A DNA stretch of 64,000 bases from an uncultured Lachnospiraceae bacterium (GCA_900554415.1 USGU01000012.1:8424-72423); one strand, 5' to 3'; numbered from the stretch's first letter, positions 8,247 to 17,127 are shown. Notes: generated by a model from the sequence alone, not told the origin. Made by a program: numbers and translations.

Positions 8247-9839
8247 TTAAGAGCGTCCAAATTCAGACAGCTTCAACCATTCGTTTCGTTCCTGTACCAT
8301 ACGGATGCTCCAGCTGTTTACGAATAACAAAAGTGGTCTGTCCTTTAAATCCTTGATTTTCTTCATATCGGAAGTGCCGATAATCTTGGCCATCTCCGGT
8401 TCCTCATTTTCAATCCAACGGATATGTTCATATGGAAGAGAATCCATCCGGATTTCTACGTTGTATTCATTTTCCAGACGATATTTCAGCACATCAAACT
8501 GGAGCACACCAACTACACCCACAATAATTTCTTCCATACCTGTATTAAATTCCTGAAAAATCTGGATTGCACCTTCCTGGGCAATCTGATTAATGCCCTT
8601 GATAAACTGTTTCCGCTTCATGGTATCTACCTGCCGTACTCTTGCAAAATGCTCCGGTGCAAAGGTAGGGATGCCCTCGTAAGAAAACTTTTCTGGTGAA
8701 TTCGTTAATGTATCACCGATAGAGAAAATACCCGGGTCAAAGATACCGATAATATCTCCACCATAAGCCTTGTCGATCATCTTTCGCTCACTTGCCATCA
8801 TCTGCTGTGGCTGCGACAGACGAACCTTTTTATTTCCCTGGATATGAAATGCTTCCATACCAGCCTGAAACTCACCGGAACAGATTCGCATAAAGGCAAT
8901 TCTGTCCCTGTGAGCCTTATTCATGTTTGCCTGGATTTTGAAAACGAAGGCAGAAAAATCTTCTTCCTTCATCGGGTCAATCTCACCCTTATCTGACATT
9001 CTCGGAAGCGGGGAGGTTGTCATCTTAAGGAAATGCTGAAGGAAGGTCTCTACTCCGAAGTTGGTAAGCGCAGACCCGAAAAATACCGGTGACAATTCTC
9101 CTTTATTCACGAGTTCCTGGTCAAATTCTGCGCTGGCACCATCCAGTAATTCAATTTCTTCTTCCAACTGTGCATACTGCTCCGGGGTTACAATTTCTTT
9201 TGCCTCGTCACTGTGGATGGAAACCTTCTGTACGGCTCCCATGGCAGTTCCCTTCTTGGTGTCTGAGAAGATTTCCAGTTCTTCTGTATTCCGGTCAAAT
9301 ACACCACGGAATTCTTTACCGGAACCAATCGGCCAGTTTACCGGACAGGTTGCAATTCCCAGTTCTTTTTCAATATCATCCAACAGTTCAAACGTATCCA
9401 TTGCTTCACGGTCCATCTTATTGATAAAGGTGAAAATCGGAATATGACGCATGACGCATACTTTAAACAGTTTTCTCGTCTGTGCCTCGACACCTTTGGA
9501 ACCATCAATTACCATTACAGCTGAGTCGGCAGCCATCAGTGTACGATAAGTATCTTCCGAGAAATCCTGATGTCCCGGTGTATCCAGAATATTGATACAA
9601 TATCCACCGTATTCAAACTGAAGAACAGAGGAAGTAACCGAAATACCACGTTCCTTTTCAATTTCCATCCAGTCAGAGACTGCATGCTTTGCGGTTGCCT
9701 TTCCCTTTACAGAACCAGCCTGGTTGATAGCACCTCCGTACAACAGAAACTTCTCTGTCAGTGTAGTTTTACCTGCATCAGGATGGGATATAATTGCAAA
9801 TGTTCTTCTCTTTTTTATTTCATTCGTAAAATTCGACAT
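8247..9839 (-). CDS. prfC: Peptide chain release factor 3
   Basis: RF3 is a translational GTPase that recycles RF1/RF2 after peptide release. The 530 residues show the G1 motif SHPDAGKTTLTEK (about 19-31), the switch II motif DTPGHQDF and the G4 motif NKMD. The EF-G-like second domain and a C-terminal domain ending LKLSEFGRS follow. The start is preceded by TAGGAG. The gene sits between the spoIIIA operon and asp23, a place often empty in Clostridia. It appears to have its own promoter and a short repeat-containing leader (9857-9927). Confidence 0.96.
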   Translation of the reverse strand: MSNFTNEIKKRRTFAIISHPDAGKTTLTEKFLLYGGAINQAGSVKGKATAKHAVSDWMEIEKERGISVTSSVLQFEYGGYCINILDTPGHQDFSEDTYRTLMAADSAVMVIDGSKGVEAQTRKLFKVCVMRHIPIFTFINKMDREAMDTFELLDDIEKELGIATCPVNWPIGSGKEFRGVFDRNTEELEIFSDTKKGTAMGAVQKVSIHSDEAKEIVTPEQYAQLEEEIELLDGASAEFDQELVNKGELSPVFFGSALTNFGVETFLQHFLKMTTSPLPRMSDKGEIDPMKEEDFSAFVFKIQANMNKAHRDRIAFMRICSGEFQAGMEAFHIQGNKKVRLSQPQQMMASERKMIDKAYGGDIIGIFDPGIFSIGDTLTNSPEKFSYEGIPTFAPEHFARVRQVDTMKRKQFIKGINQIAQEGAIQIFQEFNTGMEEIIVGVVGVLQFDVLKYRLENEYNVEIRMDSLPYEHIRWIENEEPEMAKIIGTSDMKKIKDLKDRPLLLFVNSWSIRMVQERNEWLKLSEFGRS

Positions 9840-9897
9840 AACTTACTCCTACTTTTATTTATTATCTCCTAAATTTATTATCTCTTAGCATCCCCTA

Positions 9898-9927
9898 AGT
9901 TTACCATAGATTCCGGTCAGTCTGCAA
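9898..9927 (-). promoter_or_regulatory. Possible prfC promoter
   Basis: On the minus strand TTGCAG (9922-9927) and TAAACT (9898-9903) are separated by 18 bases. They lie about 60 bases before prfC, directly after the spoIIIAH stop. The -35 and -10 match the consensus only moderately, so this is a weak call. Confidence 0.35.
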
Positions 9928-10563
9928 TCATTTTTCGCTATTTTCCTGAGTTTCCTGACTTTGACTATGTATTGGAGTAATGACAATATTAGATGCAGCA
10001 ATGTCGGCTTTCCGTACCACAATATCTTCAATCTGTGCCCGCTTTGCTTCTGACAGTTCAGAACCGTTGACAATAATATCTGCTGAATCTTCTGTCAGAC
10101 TGACAACTGCATCGGAAAATCCTTTGCTTGCCAGTAAATTTTCAATGACCACTTCTTTTTCTGCAATGTCGGTCATTTCTACCATTTTCTGTACGGCTTC
10201 TGCTTTCTGGCTCTCTCCTAAATTTGCATCATCAATGATAGCCTGAAGGGTTTCTTTGTTTTTGGCACGGATCTGTTCCCGGTTAATTTTTGCCTGCGCC
10301 ACAATACTGCTGGCATTTCCGCTGGTGAGAACAGCTTCCCCCGGAACTTCCCCTTCGTCAAGCTGTGCGATTTCTCCGTTTGCATCCGTTAAATCCTCTT
10401 CTGAAATATCAAGCAGTTCCACATTGTCAAGGTCTCCTCCTGCTGAAGTCTCTTTGTCAGCCTCTTTGGTAAATGTTCCCGAATAGTTCAAGTATCCGGC
10501 GGCTGCAATCATCACCGCAAGAGCTGTAATAATAATCTGATTCTTTTTTAAGAGCTTTTTCAC
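9928..10563 (-). CDS. spoIIIAH: Stage III sporulation protein AH
   Basis: SpoIIIAH sits in the mother-cell membrane and binds forespore SpoIIQ-like partners to form the feeding-tube channel across the two sporulation membranes. The 211-residue product has one N-terminal membrane helix (IIITALAVMIAAAGYLNYSG, about 10-29). A low-complexity acidic linker follows, and then a C-terminal YscJ/FliF-like ring-building domain (about 105-200) containing DAVVSLTEDSADIIV. It is the last gene of the spoIIIA operon. No clear terminator follows it. Confidence 0.92.
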   Translation of the reverse strand: MKKLLKKNQIIITALAVMIAAAGYLNYSGTFTKEADKETSAGGDLDNVELLDISEEDLTDANGEIAQLDEGEVPGEAVLTSGNASSIVAQAKINREQIRAKNKETLQAIIDDANLGESQKAEAVQKMVEMTDIAEKEVVIENLLASKGFSDAVVSLTEDSADIIVNGSELSEAKRAQIEDIVVRKADIAASNIVITPIHSQSQETQENSEK

Positions 10564-10586
10564 TGTCTCTCCTCCGTTTTTTTATT

Positions 10587-11153
10587 CTAATTATGTTTCA
10601 TTACTCTAATCTTATGCGTGTCTACATCAAATAATGCCTGCACAACTTCCGTGATATTCTCCACGATTACTGCATTATCTCCACCATCGGCCACTACGAG
10701 AACCCCCTGGACTTTCGGACTGTTCTCCTGTTTCACATAAGGTGTGGAGCCGTCACTCGTATCGGAATATACTGCCGCCTCTGAGGTATCTGTGGTTTCT
10801 GTAATAGTGGTGTCATTATCTTTGGAAATTGAGCTTCGGTTCTGCAGTTCCTTTTCTACCACTTTTTCGGTAGAGGATGCAAGGGTTATCATGACAGATA
10901 CATTTCCAACCCCATCCATCTGTCCTAAAATCTGCTCCAGTCTCCGTTCCAGTTCATCGGTATTATTTGCGTCATTCCAAAGGGTCTGTGTATTATCCGT
11001 ATTTTCTACGGTATTCTTTTTTTCTTTGGAAGCTGTTCCCGATGGCATGGCAATTACAACCAGCAGTAATCCAATAATGAACAGAATAATCCACTGCTCT
11101 TTTTTCCCTTTTTTCTCATTCCACCACGTCATCCATTTCGATAGAATCTTCAT
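10587..11153 (-). CDS. spoIIIAG: Stage III sporulation protein AG
   Basis: SpoIIIAG forms the large ring of the mother-cell to forespore channel. The product is about 188 residues with one membrane helix (IILFIIGLLLVVIAMPSG) after a lysine/tryptophan-rich cytoplasmic start. A serine/threonine-rich extracellular region ends in the conserved VQGVLVVADGGDNAVI and the ring-building motif near the C-terminus. I use the ATG at 11153; a GTG four codons earlier is also possible. The start overlaps spoIIIAF by 38 bases, suggesting coupled translation. Confidence 0.92.
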   Translation of the reverse strand: MKILSKWMTWWNEKKGKKEQWIILFIIGLLLVVIAMPSGTASKEKKNTVENTDNTQTLWNDANNTDELERRLEQILGQMDGVGNVSVMITLASSTEKVVEKELQNRSSISKDNDTTITETTDTSEAAVYSDTSDGSTPYVKQENSPKVQGVLVVADGGDNAVIVENITEVVQALFDVDTHKIRVMKHN

Positions 11154-11442
11154 ATTCTGCCTCACTCCAAAAATCTTGTTCCTGCTCTTTGATAAACCTT
11201 TCTTTTGCTTCTATCTCCTTCTTTATCTGCCGGTATTCGGCATTGTTATATAGCTGTCTGAAATTTTCTTCCATGCCAAGGAGCCGGAAAATGGGAGATG
11301 CCAGTATAAGTACCAGAATCAGGCTACTGAAAAAACGGATATATTTTTGATAGCTATTTTCCGGCAATACCTGAAGCAGTGCAGTGATGAGAATCATATA
11401 GCATACAAAATTCCATAGCCAGTCATAAATATATGTAAACAT
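11116..11442 (-). CDS. spoIIIAF: Stage III sporulation protein AF
   Basis: SpoIIIAF is a small membrane component of the SpoIIIA complex. The 108 residues comprise two membrane helices (about 8-28, with CYMILITALLQVLP, and 36-54) and a charged, glutamate-rich C-terminal tail. This is shorter than the roughly 200 residues of the Bacillus protein and seems to lack most of the soluble C-terminal domain. The gene overlaps spoIIIAG. Its call relies on position in the operon and the two-helix pattern. Confidence 0.85.
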   Translation of the reverse strand: MFTYIYDWLWNFVCYMILITALLQVLPENSYQKYIRFFSSLILVLILASPIFRLLGMEENFRQLYNNAEYRQIKKEIEAKERFIKEQEQDFWSEAEYEDSIEMDDVVE

Positions 11443-11474
11443 AGCTTTCCTCCCTTGTCTGTTTATCTTTCCTT

Positions 11475-12629
11475 TTAACTTGCCACCTTTACGGCAATTG
11501 CAATGGTAATCAGAAAAAGCAGTGCTGTGGCAATTTCTATTTTCAGCAGCAGATGATATCCTTCGCCCATGCTGCTGATTGCTTCGGTAAACCTTTTTTC
11601 GGAAAGAGGCTGAATAAATGCCGCAACTCCTTTGTACAACAGTGTAACGACAGCCATATTCAGCACTGGAACAAGACAGATTGTCAGGACGATAATCGCT
11701 CCAGCGGCCCCAATCCCGTTTTTTACTAGTACGGCAGCACCCATGAGCATTTCTCCAGTACTTCCTGCAATATCACCAATTCCGGGAATCATTTCAATTC
11801 CTTTTGTGACGGCATTCCGTTTTACAGTATCAATAGCGGGTGACAATAATCCCTGTACCAGACTAATTCCTGTAATTCCTGCAAAAAGTGCTTTTAAACA
11901 CCACTCTACCGCCATCTTAATAAATTCTGCGAATTTGGACAGTACCTCGTCTTCCGATAAAAAATTCAGGATCTGCATGGTAAGATATACGTGTACAAAT
12001 GGAAGCAGTAATCTGGAAATGATCAGTTCTACCAGATAAATCAGTAGAATCACCAGATTATAAAATGCAATGGAAGAAACACTTCCCACGGAAATTGCCA
12101 TGCTGATAAAGTAGAGTGGTGAAAATATCTGCATAAAGGTCAGCAGATGACTGATGCTTGTCTCCATTCCGTCTAAGGTAAGCCGGAATGCCCGCAGACA
12201 GACCGTGATCATCAGCAGATACACCACATAAAACCCAATAGAAGCTGCCTGTCTGCTATGAAATGCATTTGCAAAATTTGCAAACAGTGCAGATACGAAA
12301 GACATCATCACCAGAAAGATTAAGGCTGTCTGATTCTGATGGATTGCATCAAATATTTTCTCTGTCAAAAAAGACAGAATCTCATTTACAGGAACTGTGC
12401 TGTCCTCATTTATCAGCATTTCTACGATTTGCCGAAAAGATAAATTGCTTTTTGGAAACAATTCGTCAAGCAGGCGGTCAAGTTCTGCTGTATCCGATTT
12501 TCCAAGAAAAGAATCCGTCCATTTTTCTTCTGCCTGTTCAGCAGTGGAAGAATCTGCTGCATTTACAGGCTGCATAGAAAAAATCCAAAAAACAAAAAAC
12601 AGTAACAGAACACGAAGTATTTTCTTCAT
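11475..12629 (-). CDS. spoIIIAE: Stage III sporulation protein AE
   Basis: SpoIIIAE is the large polytopic membrane protein of the SpoIIIA channel. The 384-residue product has a signal-like N-terminus (ILRVLLLFFVFWIFSM), a lumenal segment, then about six to eight membrane helices. The conserved SPAIDTVKRNAVTKGIEMIPGIGD region, split over about 260-285, is characteristic. It lies between AD (11 bases upstream) and AF. Normal length for the family. Confidence 0.94.
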   Translation of the reverse strand: MKKILRVLLLFFVFWIFSMQPVNAADSSTAEQAEEKWTDSFLGKSDTAELDRLLDELFPKSNLSFRQIVEMLINEDSTVPVNEILSFLTEKIFDAIHQNQTALIFLVMMSFVSALFANFANAFHSRQAASIGFYVVYLLMITVCLRAFRLTLDGMETSISHLLTFMQIFSPLYFISMAISVGSVSSIAFYNLVILLIYLVELIISRLLLPFVHVYLTMQILNFLSEDEVLSKFAEFIKMAVEWCLKALFAGITGISLVQGLLSPAIDTVKRNAVTKGIEMIPGIGDIAGSTGEMLMGAAVLVKNGIGAAGAIIVLTICLVPVLNMAVVTLLYKGVAAFIQPLSEKRFTEAISSMGEGYHLLLKIEIATALLFLITIAIAVKVAS

Positions 12630-12640
12630 TGCGTATCCTC

Positions 12641-13027
12641 CTACTGTAAAAAATCTTTGATGGTCAGAAGCAGTGCTTCCAGAACCGGCATACTAAATGT
12701 CAGGATTGTTAATTTGGCAAAAATCTCTATCTGGCTTGCAATGGTCTGATAACCCGCATCCTTGCAGATTCCGGTGGCAAATTCAGCCACATAGGTAATC
12801 CCTATCATTTTCAGCAGAATTGCTACATAATCCGTATTGATATTGACCAGGCTGCTGATGGCAGATACCGTATCCTGGATCAGTTCCAGTTTGTCTTTCA
12901 TCCCGTAAAACAATACTAGACTGACTGCGATGACTGTATAAATTGCATATTCATTTTTCCCGTTTTTGAACTGAAGTGCCAGTAAAGTGCCCACTACACC
13001 GACACCCGCCATTTGAATAATAGACAT
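12641..13027 (-). CDS. spoIIIAD: Stage III sporulation protein AD
   Basis: A 128-residue integral membrane component of the SpoIIIA complex. It has three to four hydrophobic helices, with an N-terminal GVGVVGTLLALQFK, a central KMIGITYVAEFATGICKDAG motif typical of the family (about 82-101) and a C-terminal helix. SpoIIIAD resembles the paralogous SpoIIIAC and lies 24 bases after it. The length fits the Bacillus protein. Confidence 0.93.
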   Translation of the reverse strand: MSIIQMAGVGVVGTLLALQFKNGKNEYAIYTVIAVSLVLFYGMKDKLELIQDTVSAISSLVNINTDYVAILLKMIGITYVAEFATGICKDAGYQTIASQIEIFAKLTILTFSMPVLEALLLTIKDFLQ

Positions 13028-13051
13028 GAGTTTCTCCTTTTCTGCTTTGCC

Positions 13052-13246
13052 CTATAATGCAAACAAGCGTCTGATATCGTCAAATAACTCATATACATAA
13101 GGGAGAATCCAGAACAGTACAAGCAAAAGTCCTGCAAAACTGGTGAGAAAAGCCTGTTCCTCCCTGCCACTGTGTTTTAATACTTGACTTAAAACCGAAA
13201 CCAGAATTCCCACTGCAGCGATTTTAAAAATTAAATTTACACTCAT
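13052..13246 (-). CDS. spoIIIAC: Stage III sporulation protein AC
   Basis: A 64-residue protein with two membrane helices and the conserved connecting segment LKHSGREEQAFL (about 22-33). This is the expected size and sequence of SpoIIIAC. I choose the ATG at 13246 (MSVNLIFKIA), which matches the family N-terminus and has GGA about nine bases upstream; the open frame begins seven codons earlier. It is an essential membrane part of the channel made in the mother cell. Confidence 0.93.
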   Translation of the reverse strand: MSVNLIFKIAAVGILVSVLSQVLKHSGREEQAFLTSFAGLLLVLFWILPYVYELFDDIRRLFAL

Positions 13247-13328
13247 TTTTTCTTTCCTTTTTATCATTAATTATCCAACGATGCTGTATATGAACCTGTA
13301 CTTTCACATCATTTCAAAACATTACTGG

Positions 13329-13850
13329 TCAAATGAATAGAACTGCAAGAAACAGTCCTGCAAGAATGCCAAGGCTTCGGCATAGCTTTTGCTTTTCTGC
13401 CAATGTCATCCGATAGGCATTTTCCAGTTCTTCTAACTGTGTTCCATACCAATTCAGTGCCTGTTCCTGCATTTTACTGTCGGAACTTCCCAGTTTTTTC
13501 CCTAGTCGCTTCAATTCATTTTGTTCTGCTTCCGGCAGGGAAATACTGGTAAATAACTGCTCCGCAGCTTCTTCCCATATTTTGCAGAATGGCATTTTTT
13601 TATCTCTGGTCATGGAAGCATAAAGAGTCCACAACCAGTTCCCGTAGGGCTTTTCTGAGCGGGCTGCAAGCATTTGACAGGCTTCTGCAAGCGGTGTTTT
13701 GCGACAGGCTATTTCTCCGGAAAGCAGAAAGATTATTTTGCGGAGTTCTTGTACTTGCTCCAACCGACGTCGATATTCCATACTTTTGTAATAGCCGTAC
13801 CCAGTGCAGGAAGCTGTCAGTAAAATTAGTCCAATGATTTTCAAAAGCAT
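13329..13850 (-). CDS. spoIIIAB: Stage III sporulation protein AB
   Basis: A 173-residue protein with N- and C-terminal membrane helices flanking a helical cytoplasmic domain. The family pattern EIACRKTPLAEACQMLA (about 50-66) and the C-terminal KLCRSLGILAGLFLAVLFI are present. It is thought to anchor the ATPase SpoIIIAA to the channel. It overlaps the spoIIIAA stop by 10 bases, so the two are probably translationally coupled. Confidence 0.92.
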   Translation of the reverse strand: MLLKIIGLILLTASCTGYGYYKSMEYRRRLEQVQELRKIIFLLSGEIACRKTPLAEACQMLAARSEKPYGNWLWTLYASMTRDKKMPFCKIWEEAAEQLFTSISLPEAEQNELKRLGKKLGSSDSKMQEQALNWYGTQLEELENAYRMTLAEKQKLCRSLGILAGLFLAVLFI

Positions 13851-14758
13851 AAAGCATTTCCCTTTTCATCAAAGATTCCACTTACTCCGCCTGCCTTGCC
13901 TTCTTTGCTTATGACTATAAACCGTTTAAAGGTATGGGACTCCAAAAGCCGTTTGATTCCCGGCTTCTGCCGAATTTCATCTAAGGAGTGTCCGTGTACT
14001 GTGGCCAGCATAGTGACTCCACTGTGCATGGCATAAGAAACTGCCTCCACATCCTGGTTGCTTCCAATTTCATCTACCGCGAGAATTTGCGGATTCATGG
14101 AACGGATCAACATCATCATCCCCTCTGCTTTTGGACAGTTATCCAGAATATCTGTCCGTTTTCCTATATGATTTTGCGGAACTCCGAGATAACAGCCTCC
14201 GATTTCAGAACGTTCATCTACCACTCCCACATTGGTTCCTTTTACATATTTATTTCCGTCCGATACCTGACGGATAATATCTCTTAATAAGGTTGTTTTT
14301 CCCCTGCCAGGCGGTGAGATAATCATGGTATGTACTACTTTGTTTTCTTCCAGAATTGCAGGAAATAACAGGTCTGCACATCCCTTGATTTCATGACATA
14401 CCCGGATATTAATCGAAGAAATATACTGGAAATTTTTCACTTTTCCTTTTTCACTTACAATCTTTCCGGATACACCGACCCGGTGACCACCTTCAATCGT
14501 CAGAAACCCCTGACGGAGTTCATTTTCATATGCATAGAGTGAATAATTGGAAATGTACTCCATGGTTTCTCGCAGTTCTTCTTTTGTAACCACATGGGAA
14601 AATATCTGTTCCCTGCCATTTACCCGAATCATCAGCGGATTTTCTTCCCGCATACGGATTTCCTGGAGCTCATCAAAGTTCAGGATACTGTTCAGCAAAA
14701 TACCTTTGATTTTCCCGGGTAATACACATAATACTTGTTCTCGTTTACTTAATCTCAT
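13841..14758 (-). CDS. spoIIIAA: Stage III sporulation protein AA (ATPase)
   Basis: SpoIIIAA is the only ATPase of the SpoIIIA complex and resembles type II/IV secretion ATPases. The 305-residue product shows the Walker A motif PPGRGKTTLLRD near residue 150, a Walker B-like PQILAVDEIG near 218 and the conserved histidine segment TVHGHSLDEI. It is the first gene of the eight-gene operon, which is expected to be transcribed by mother-cell sigma E. Confidence 0.95.
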   Translation of the reverse strand: MRLSKREQVLCVLPGKIKGILLNSILNFDELQEIRMREENPLMIRVNGREQIFSHVVTKEELRETMEYISNYSLYAYENELRQGFLTIEGGHRVGVSGKIVSEKGKVKNFQYISSINIRVCHEIKGCADLLFPAILEENKVVHTMIISPPGRGKTTLLRDIIRQVSDGNKYVKGTNVGVVDERSEIGGCYLGVPQNHIGKRTDILDNCPKAEGMMMLIRSMNPQILAVDEIGSNQDVEAVSYAMHSGVTMLATVHGHSLDEIRQKPGIKRLLESHTFKRFIVISKEGKAGGVSGIFDEKGNALCF

Positions 14759-14780
14759 TCTTGTCCACCTCTTTAGACAA

Positions 14781-14809
14781 TATATATGTGAATGGGATAT
14801 ATTTTAGAC
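14781..14809 (-). promoter_or_regulatory. Possible sigma E promoter of the spoIIIA operon
   Basis: Minus-strand GTCTAAA (14803-14809) and CATATATA (14781-14788) are 14 bases apart. This spacing and the CATA-type -10 agree with mother-cell sigma E promoters, which match the known control of spoIIIA in Bacillus. The match is partial and the region is AT-rich, so confidence is low. The rest of the 14759-14927 gap holds the pnp terminator. Confidence 0.35.
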
Positions 14810-14873
14810 CTTAGATATGACACGAAAATATCCTATGCATATATAAAATGCAACTATGCTTCGCGCACAATAT

Positions 14874-14912
14874 AAAAAGGGACTCATTCAATTTGAATGA
14901 ATCCCTTTATAA
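14874..14912 (-). terminator. Terminator after pnp
   Basis: Minus strand: AAAGGGATTCATTC, a short loop, then GAATGAGTCCCTTT followed by TTTTTA. The stem is about 14 bp with one mismatch, 16 bases after the pnp stop. Confidence 0.88.
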
Positions 14913-14927
14913 GGTTTAATTATCGGT

Positions 14928-17015
14928 CTATTCTACTACATCTTTCATGCTGAAGCTGATTCTTCCCATTTTATCTTTGCCAAGGCATACTACCTTAACA
15001 TGGTCACCTAAGGTTAAAACATCTTCTACATGATTGATTCTTTCTTTGGAAATTTTGGAAATGTGTACCATTCCTTCTTTTCCAGGTGCAAATTCGATAA
15101 ATGCACCAAATTCTTTAATGCTGACTACGTCACCTTCCAGTACCATGCCGGCCTCGAAGTCTGTAACAATCATGGCAATCATCTGACGGGCTTTTTCCAT
15201 GTTTTCTGCATCTACACCGCAGATAGAAACGCTTCCGTCATCTGTGATATCAATCTTCACACCTGTCTTTTCGATGATAGCGTTAATGGTCTTTCCTCTC
15301 TGACCTACTACATCACCAATCTTAGATGGGTCAATGCTCATCTGGATAATCTTTGGTGCGTAAGCGCCGACTTCTGGTCTTGGCTCCGCAATTGTCTTAT
15401 TCATTACTTCATCTAAGATGTAAACACGTGCTTTTCTTGTACGTGCAATTGCTTCTTCAATGATAGGTCTTGTAAGTCCATGAATCTTGATATCCATCTG
15501 AATTGCAGTAATACCCTTCTTTGTTCCGGCTACTTTAAAGTCCATGTCGCCAAAGAAGTCTTCCAGTCCCTGAATATCTGTAAGAACGATATAATCATCA
15601 TCTGAATCACCCGTTACAAGTCCGCAGGAAATACCTGCTACCGGAGCTTTAATCGGCACACCAGCAGCCATCAGTGACATAGAAGATGCACAAACACTTG
15701 CCTGAGAGGTAGAACCGTTGGATTCAAATGTCTCAGATACTGTACGGATTGCATATGGGAATTCCTGTTCTGTTGGAAGTACTGGAACCAATGCTCTTTC
15801 AGCAAGTGCACCATGTCCGATTTCACGACGTCCTGGTCCTCTGGATGGCTTTGTTTCCCCTACCGAATAAGATGGGAAGTTATAATGGTGCATATATCTC
15901 TTAGAAGTTTCTGCTTCGTTAAGACCATCTACCTTCTGTGCTTCTGAAAGCGGAGCCAGAGTCGTTACGGTACAAATCTGTGTCTGTCCACGTGTAAACA
16001 TAGCAGAACCATGTACTCTAGGAAGCAAATCTACTTCTGCTGCAAGTGGACGGATCTGTTCGATTTCACGTCCGTCTGGTCTCTTATGGTCTTTTAAAAT
16101 CATCTTACGGACTGTCTTTTTCTGATACTGGTAAACAGCATCTGGAAGTTTTGCAAGCCATTCTTCATTGTCAGCAAAGGCTTCTTCAAATTTTGCTGTG
16201 ATGGCTTTGATGTTTTCTTCTCTTGTCTGCTTGTTATCTGTAAATACTGCTTCTTCCATTTCAGCAGGTGTAACGATTTCCTGCATTGCTGCAAAGAGTT
16301 CTTCCGGTACCGCAAAGCTTTCGTATGCATGTTTCGGTTTTCCGCATTCTGCAACAATTGTATCAATAAATGCAATAATCTTCTGGTTTACTTCGTGTGC
16401 TGCAAAGATGGCTTCAATCATCTTATCTTCCGGCACTTCATTCGCACCAGCTTCAATCATGATAACCTTTTCTCTTGTAGAAGCTACGGTAAGTGCAAGT
16501 TCTGATTTTTCTTTCTGTGCTGCAGTTGGGTTAAATACAAATTCACCATCAACCAGTCCAACCTGTGTAGAAGCTGTCGGACCGTCAAACGGAATATCTG
16601 AAATTGCAGTTGCAATAGCAGAACCCAGCATAGCAGTCAGTTCCGGTGAGCAGTCCTGATCAACAGAGAGAACTAAGTTTTCCAGTGTTACATCATTTCT
16701 GTAATCCTTCGGGAACAAAGGACGCATCGGACGGTCAATTACACGGCAGGTAAGAACCGCATTTTCAGATGCCTTTCCTTCACGTTTGTTAAATCCTCCA
16801 GGGATTTTTCCTACGGCATATAATTTTTCATTGTATTCTACGCTCAATGGGAAGAAATCAATTCCTTCTCTCGGCTTGTCTGATGCAGTTGCTGTAGAAA
16901 GAACAACTGTATCACCATAATGCATCAGTGCTGCACCATTTGCCTGCTTTGCCACTCTGTTCACATCTACCTTCAGAGTTCTTCCGGCAAGTTCCATTTC
17001 AAATGTCTTGTACAT
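14928..17015 (-). CDS. pnp: Polyribonucleotide nucleotidyltransferase (PNPase)
   Basis: PNPase is a 3'-5' phosphorolytic exoribonuclease that forms a trimeric ring and acts in mRNA decay. The product is about 695 residues: two RNase PH domains (the second begins near residue 310, with DGREIEQIRPL and the GDMDFKVAGT catalytic region), an all-helical linker, a KH domain with VVGQRGKTINAI (about 568-579) and a C-terminal S1 domain ending GRISFSMKDV. The ATG at 17015 has AAGGAG upstream; a longer open frame to 17069 would run into the structured leader and is rejected. It lies after rpsO, as in many bacteria, but has its own promoter. Confidence 0.96.
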   Translation of the reverse strand: MYKTFEMELAGRTLKVDVNRVAKQANGAALMHYGDTVVLSTATASDKPREGIDFFPLSVEYNEKLYAVGKIPGGFNKREGKASENAVLTCRVIDRPMRPLFPKDYRNDVTLENLVLSVDQDCSPELTAMLGSAIATAISDIPFDGPTASTQVGLVDGEFVFNPTAAQKEKSELALTVASTREKVIMIEAGANEVPEDKMIEAIFAAHEVNQKIIAFIDTIVAECGKPKHAYESFAVPEELFAAMQEIVTPAEMEEAVFTDNKQTREENIKAITAKFEEAFADNEEWLAKLPDAVYQYQKKTVRKMILKDHKRPDGREIEQIRPLAAEVDLLPRVHGSAMFTRGQTQICTVTTLAPLSEAQKVDGLNEAETSKRYMHHYNFPSYSVGETKPSRGPGRREIGHGALAERALVPVLPTEQEFPYAIRTVSETFESNGSTSQASVCASSMSLMAAGVPIKAPVAGISCGLVTGDSDDDYIVLTDIQGLEDFFGDMDFKVAGTKKGITAIQMDIKIHGLTRPIIEEAIARTRKARVYILDEVMNKTIAEPRPEVGAYAPKIIQMSIDPSKIGDVVGQRGKTINAIIEKTGVKIDITDDGSVSICGVDAENMEKARQMIAMIVTDFEAGMVLEGDVVSIKEFGAFIEFAPGKEGMVHISKISKERINHVEDVLTLGDHVKVVCLGKDKMGRISFSMKDVVE

Positions 17016-17038
17016 AATTTTCTCCTTTTTTATTAAAT

Positions 17039-17127
17039 TGACAGTGATTCCGAAACTACTGAAAAACATATATGATTCTTAAAAATCAGGATACACTTTT
17101 CAGTGGTCTCGGATAGATATACTGTCA
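17039..17127 (-). ncRNA. Structured pnp 5' leader (long hairpin)
   Basis: In the minus-strand transcript TGACAGT and ACTGTCA (7 bp) enclose a second arm in which CCGAGACCACTGAAAA pairs with TTTTCAGTAGTTTCGG (16 positions with one G-U and one mismatch). A terminal TGATT/AATCA stem closes the top. The structure ends about 12 bases before the ribosome site of pnp. E. coli pnp also has a long leader stem, cut by RNase III and used for PNPase autocontrol. A similar role here is inference. Confidence 0.7.

Noticed and set aside
15030..15416. 128-residue plus-strand frame opposite pnp
   Set aside because: Antisense shadow of the KH/S1 region; the pnp frame has full family support.
17016..17069. Upstream extension of pnp to 17069
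   Set aside because: It would translate the structured leader; the ATG at 17015 has a good ribosome site and the family N-terminus.
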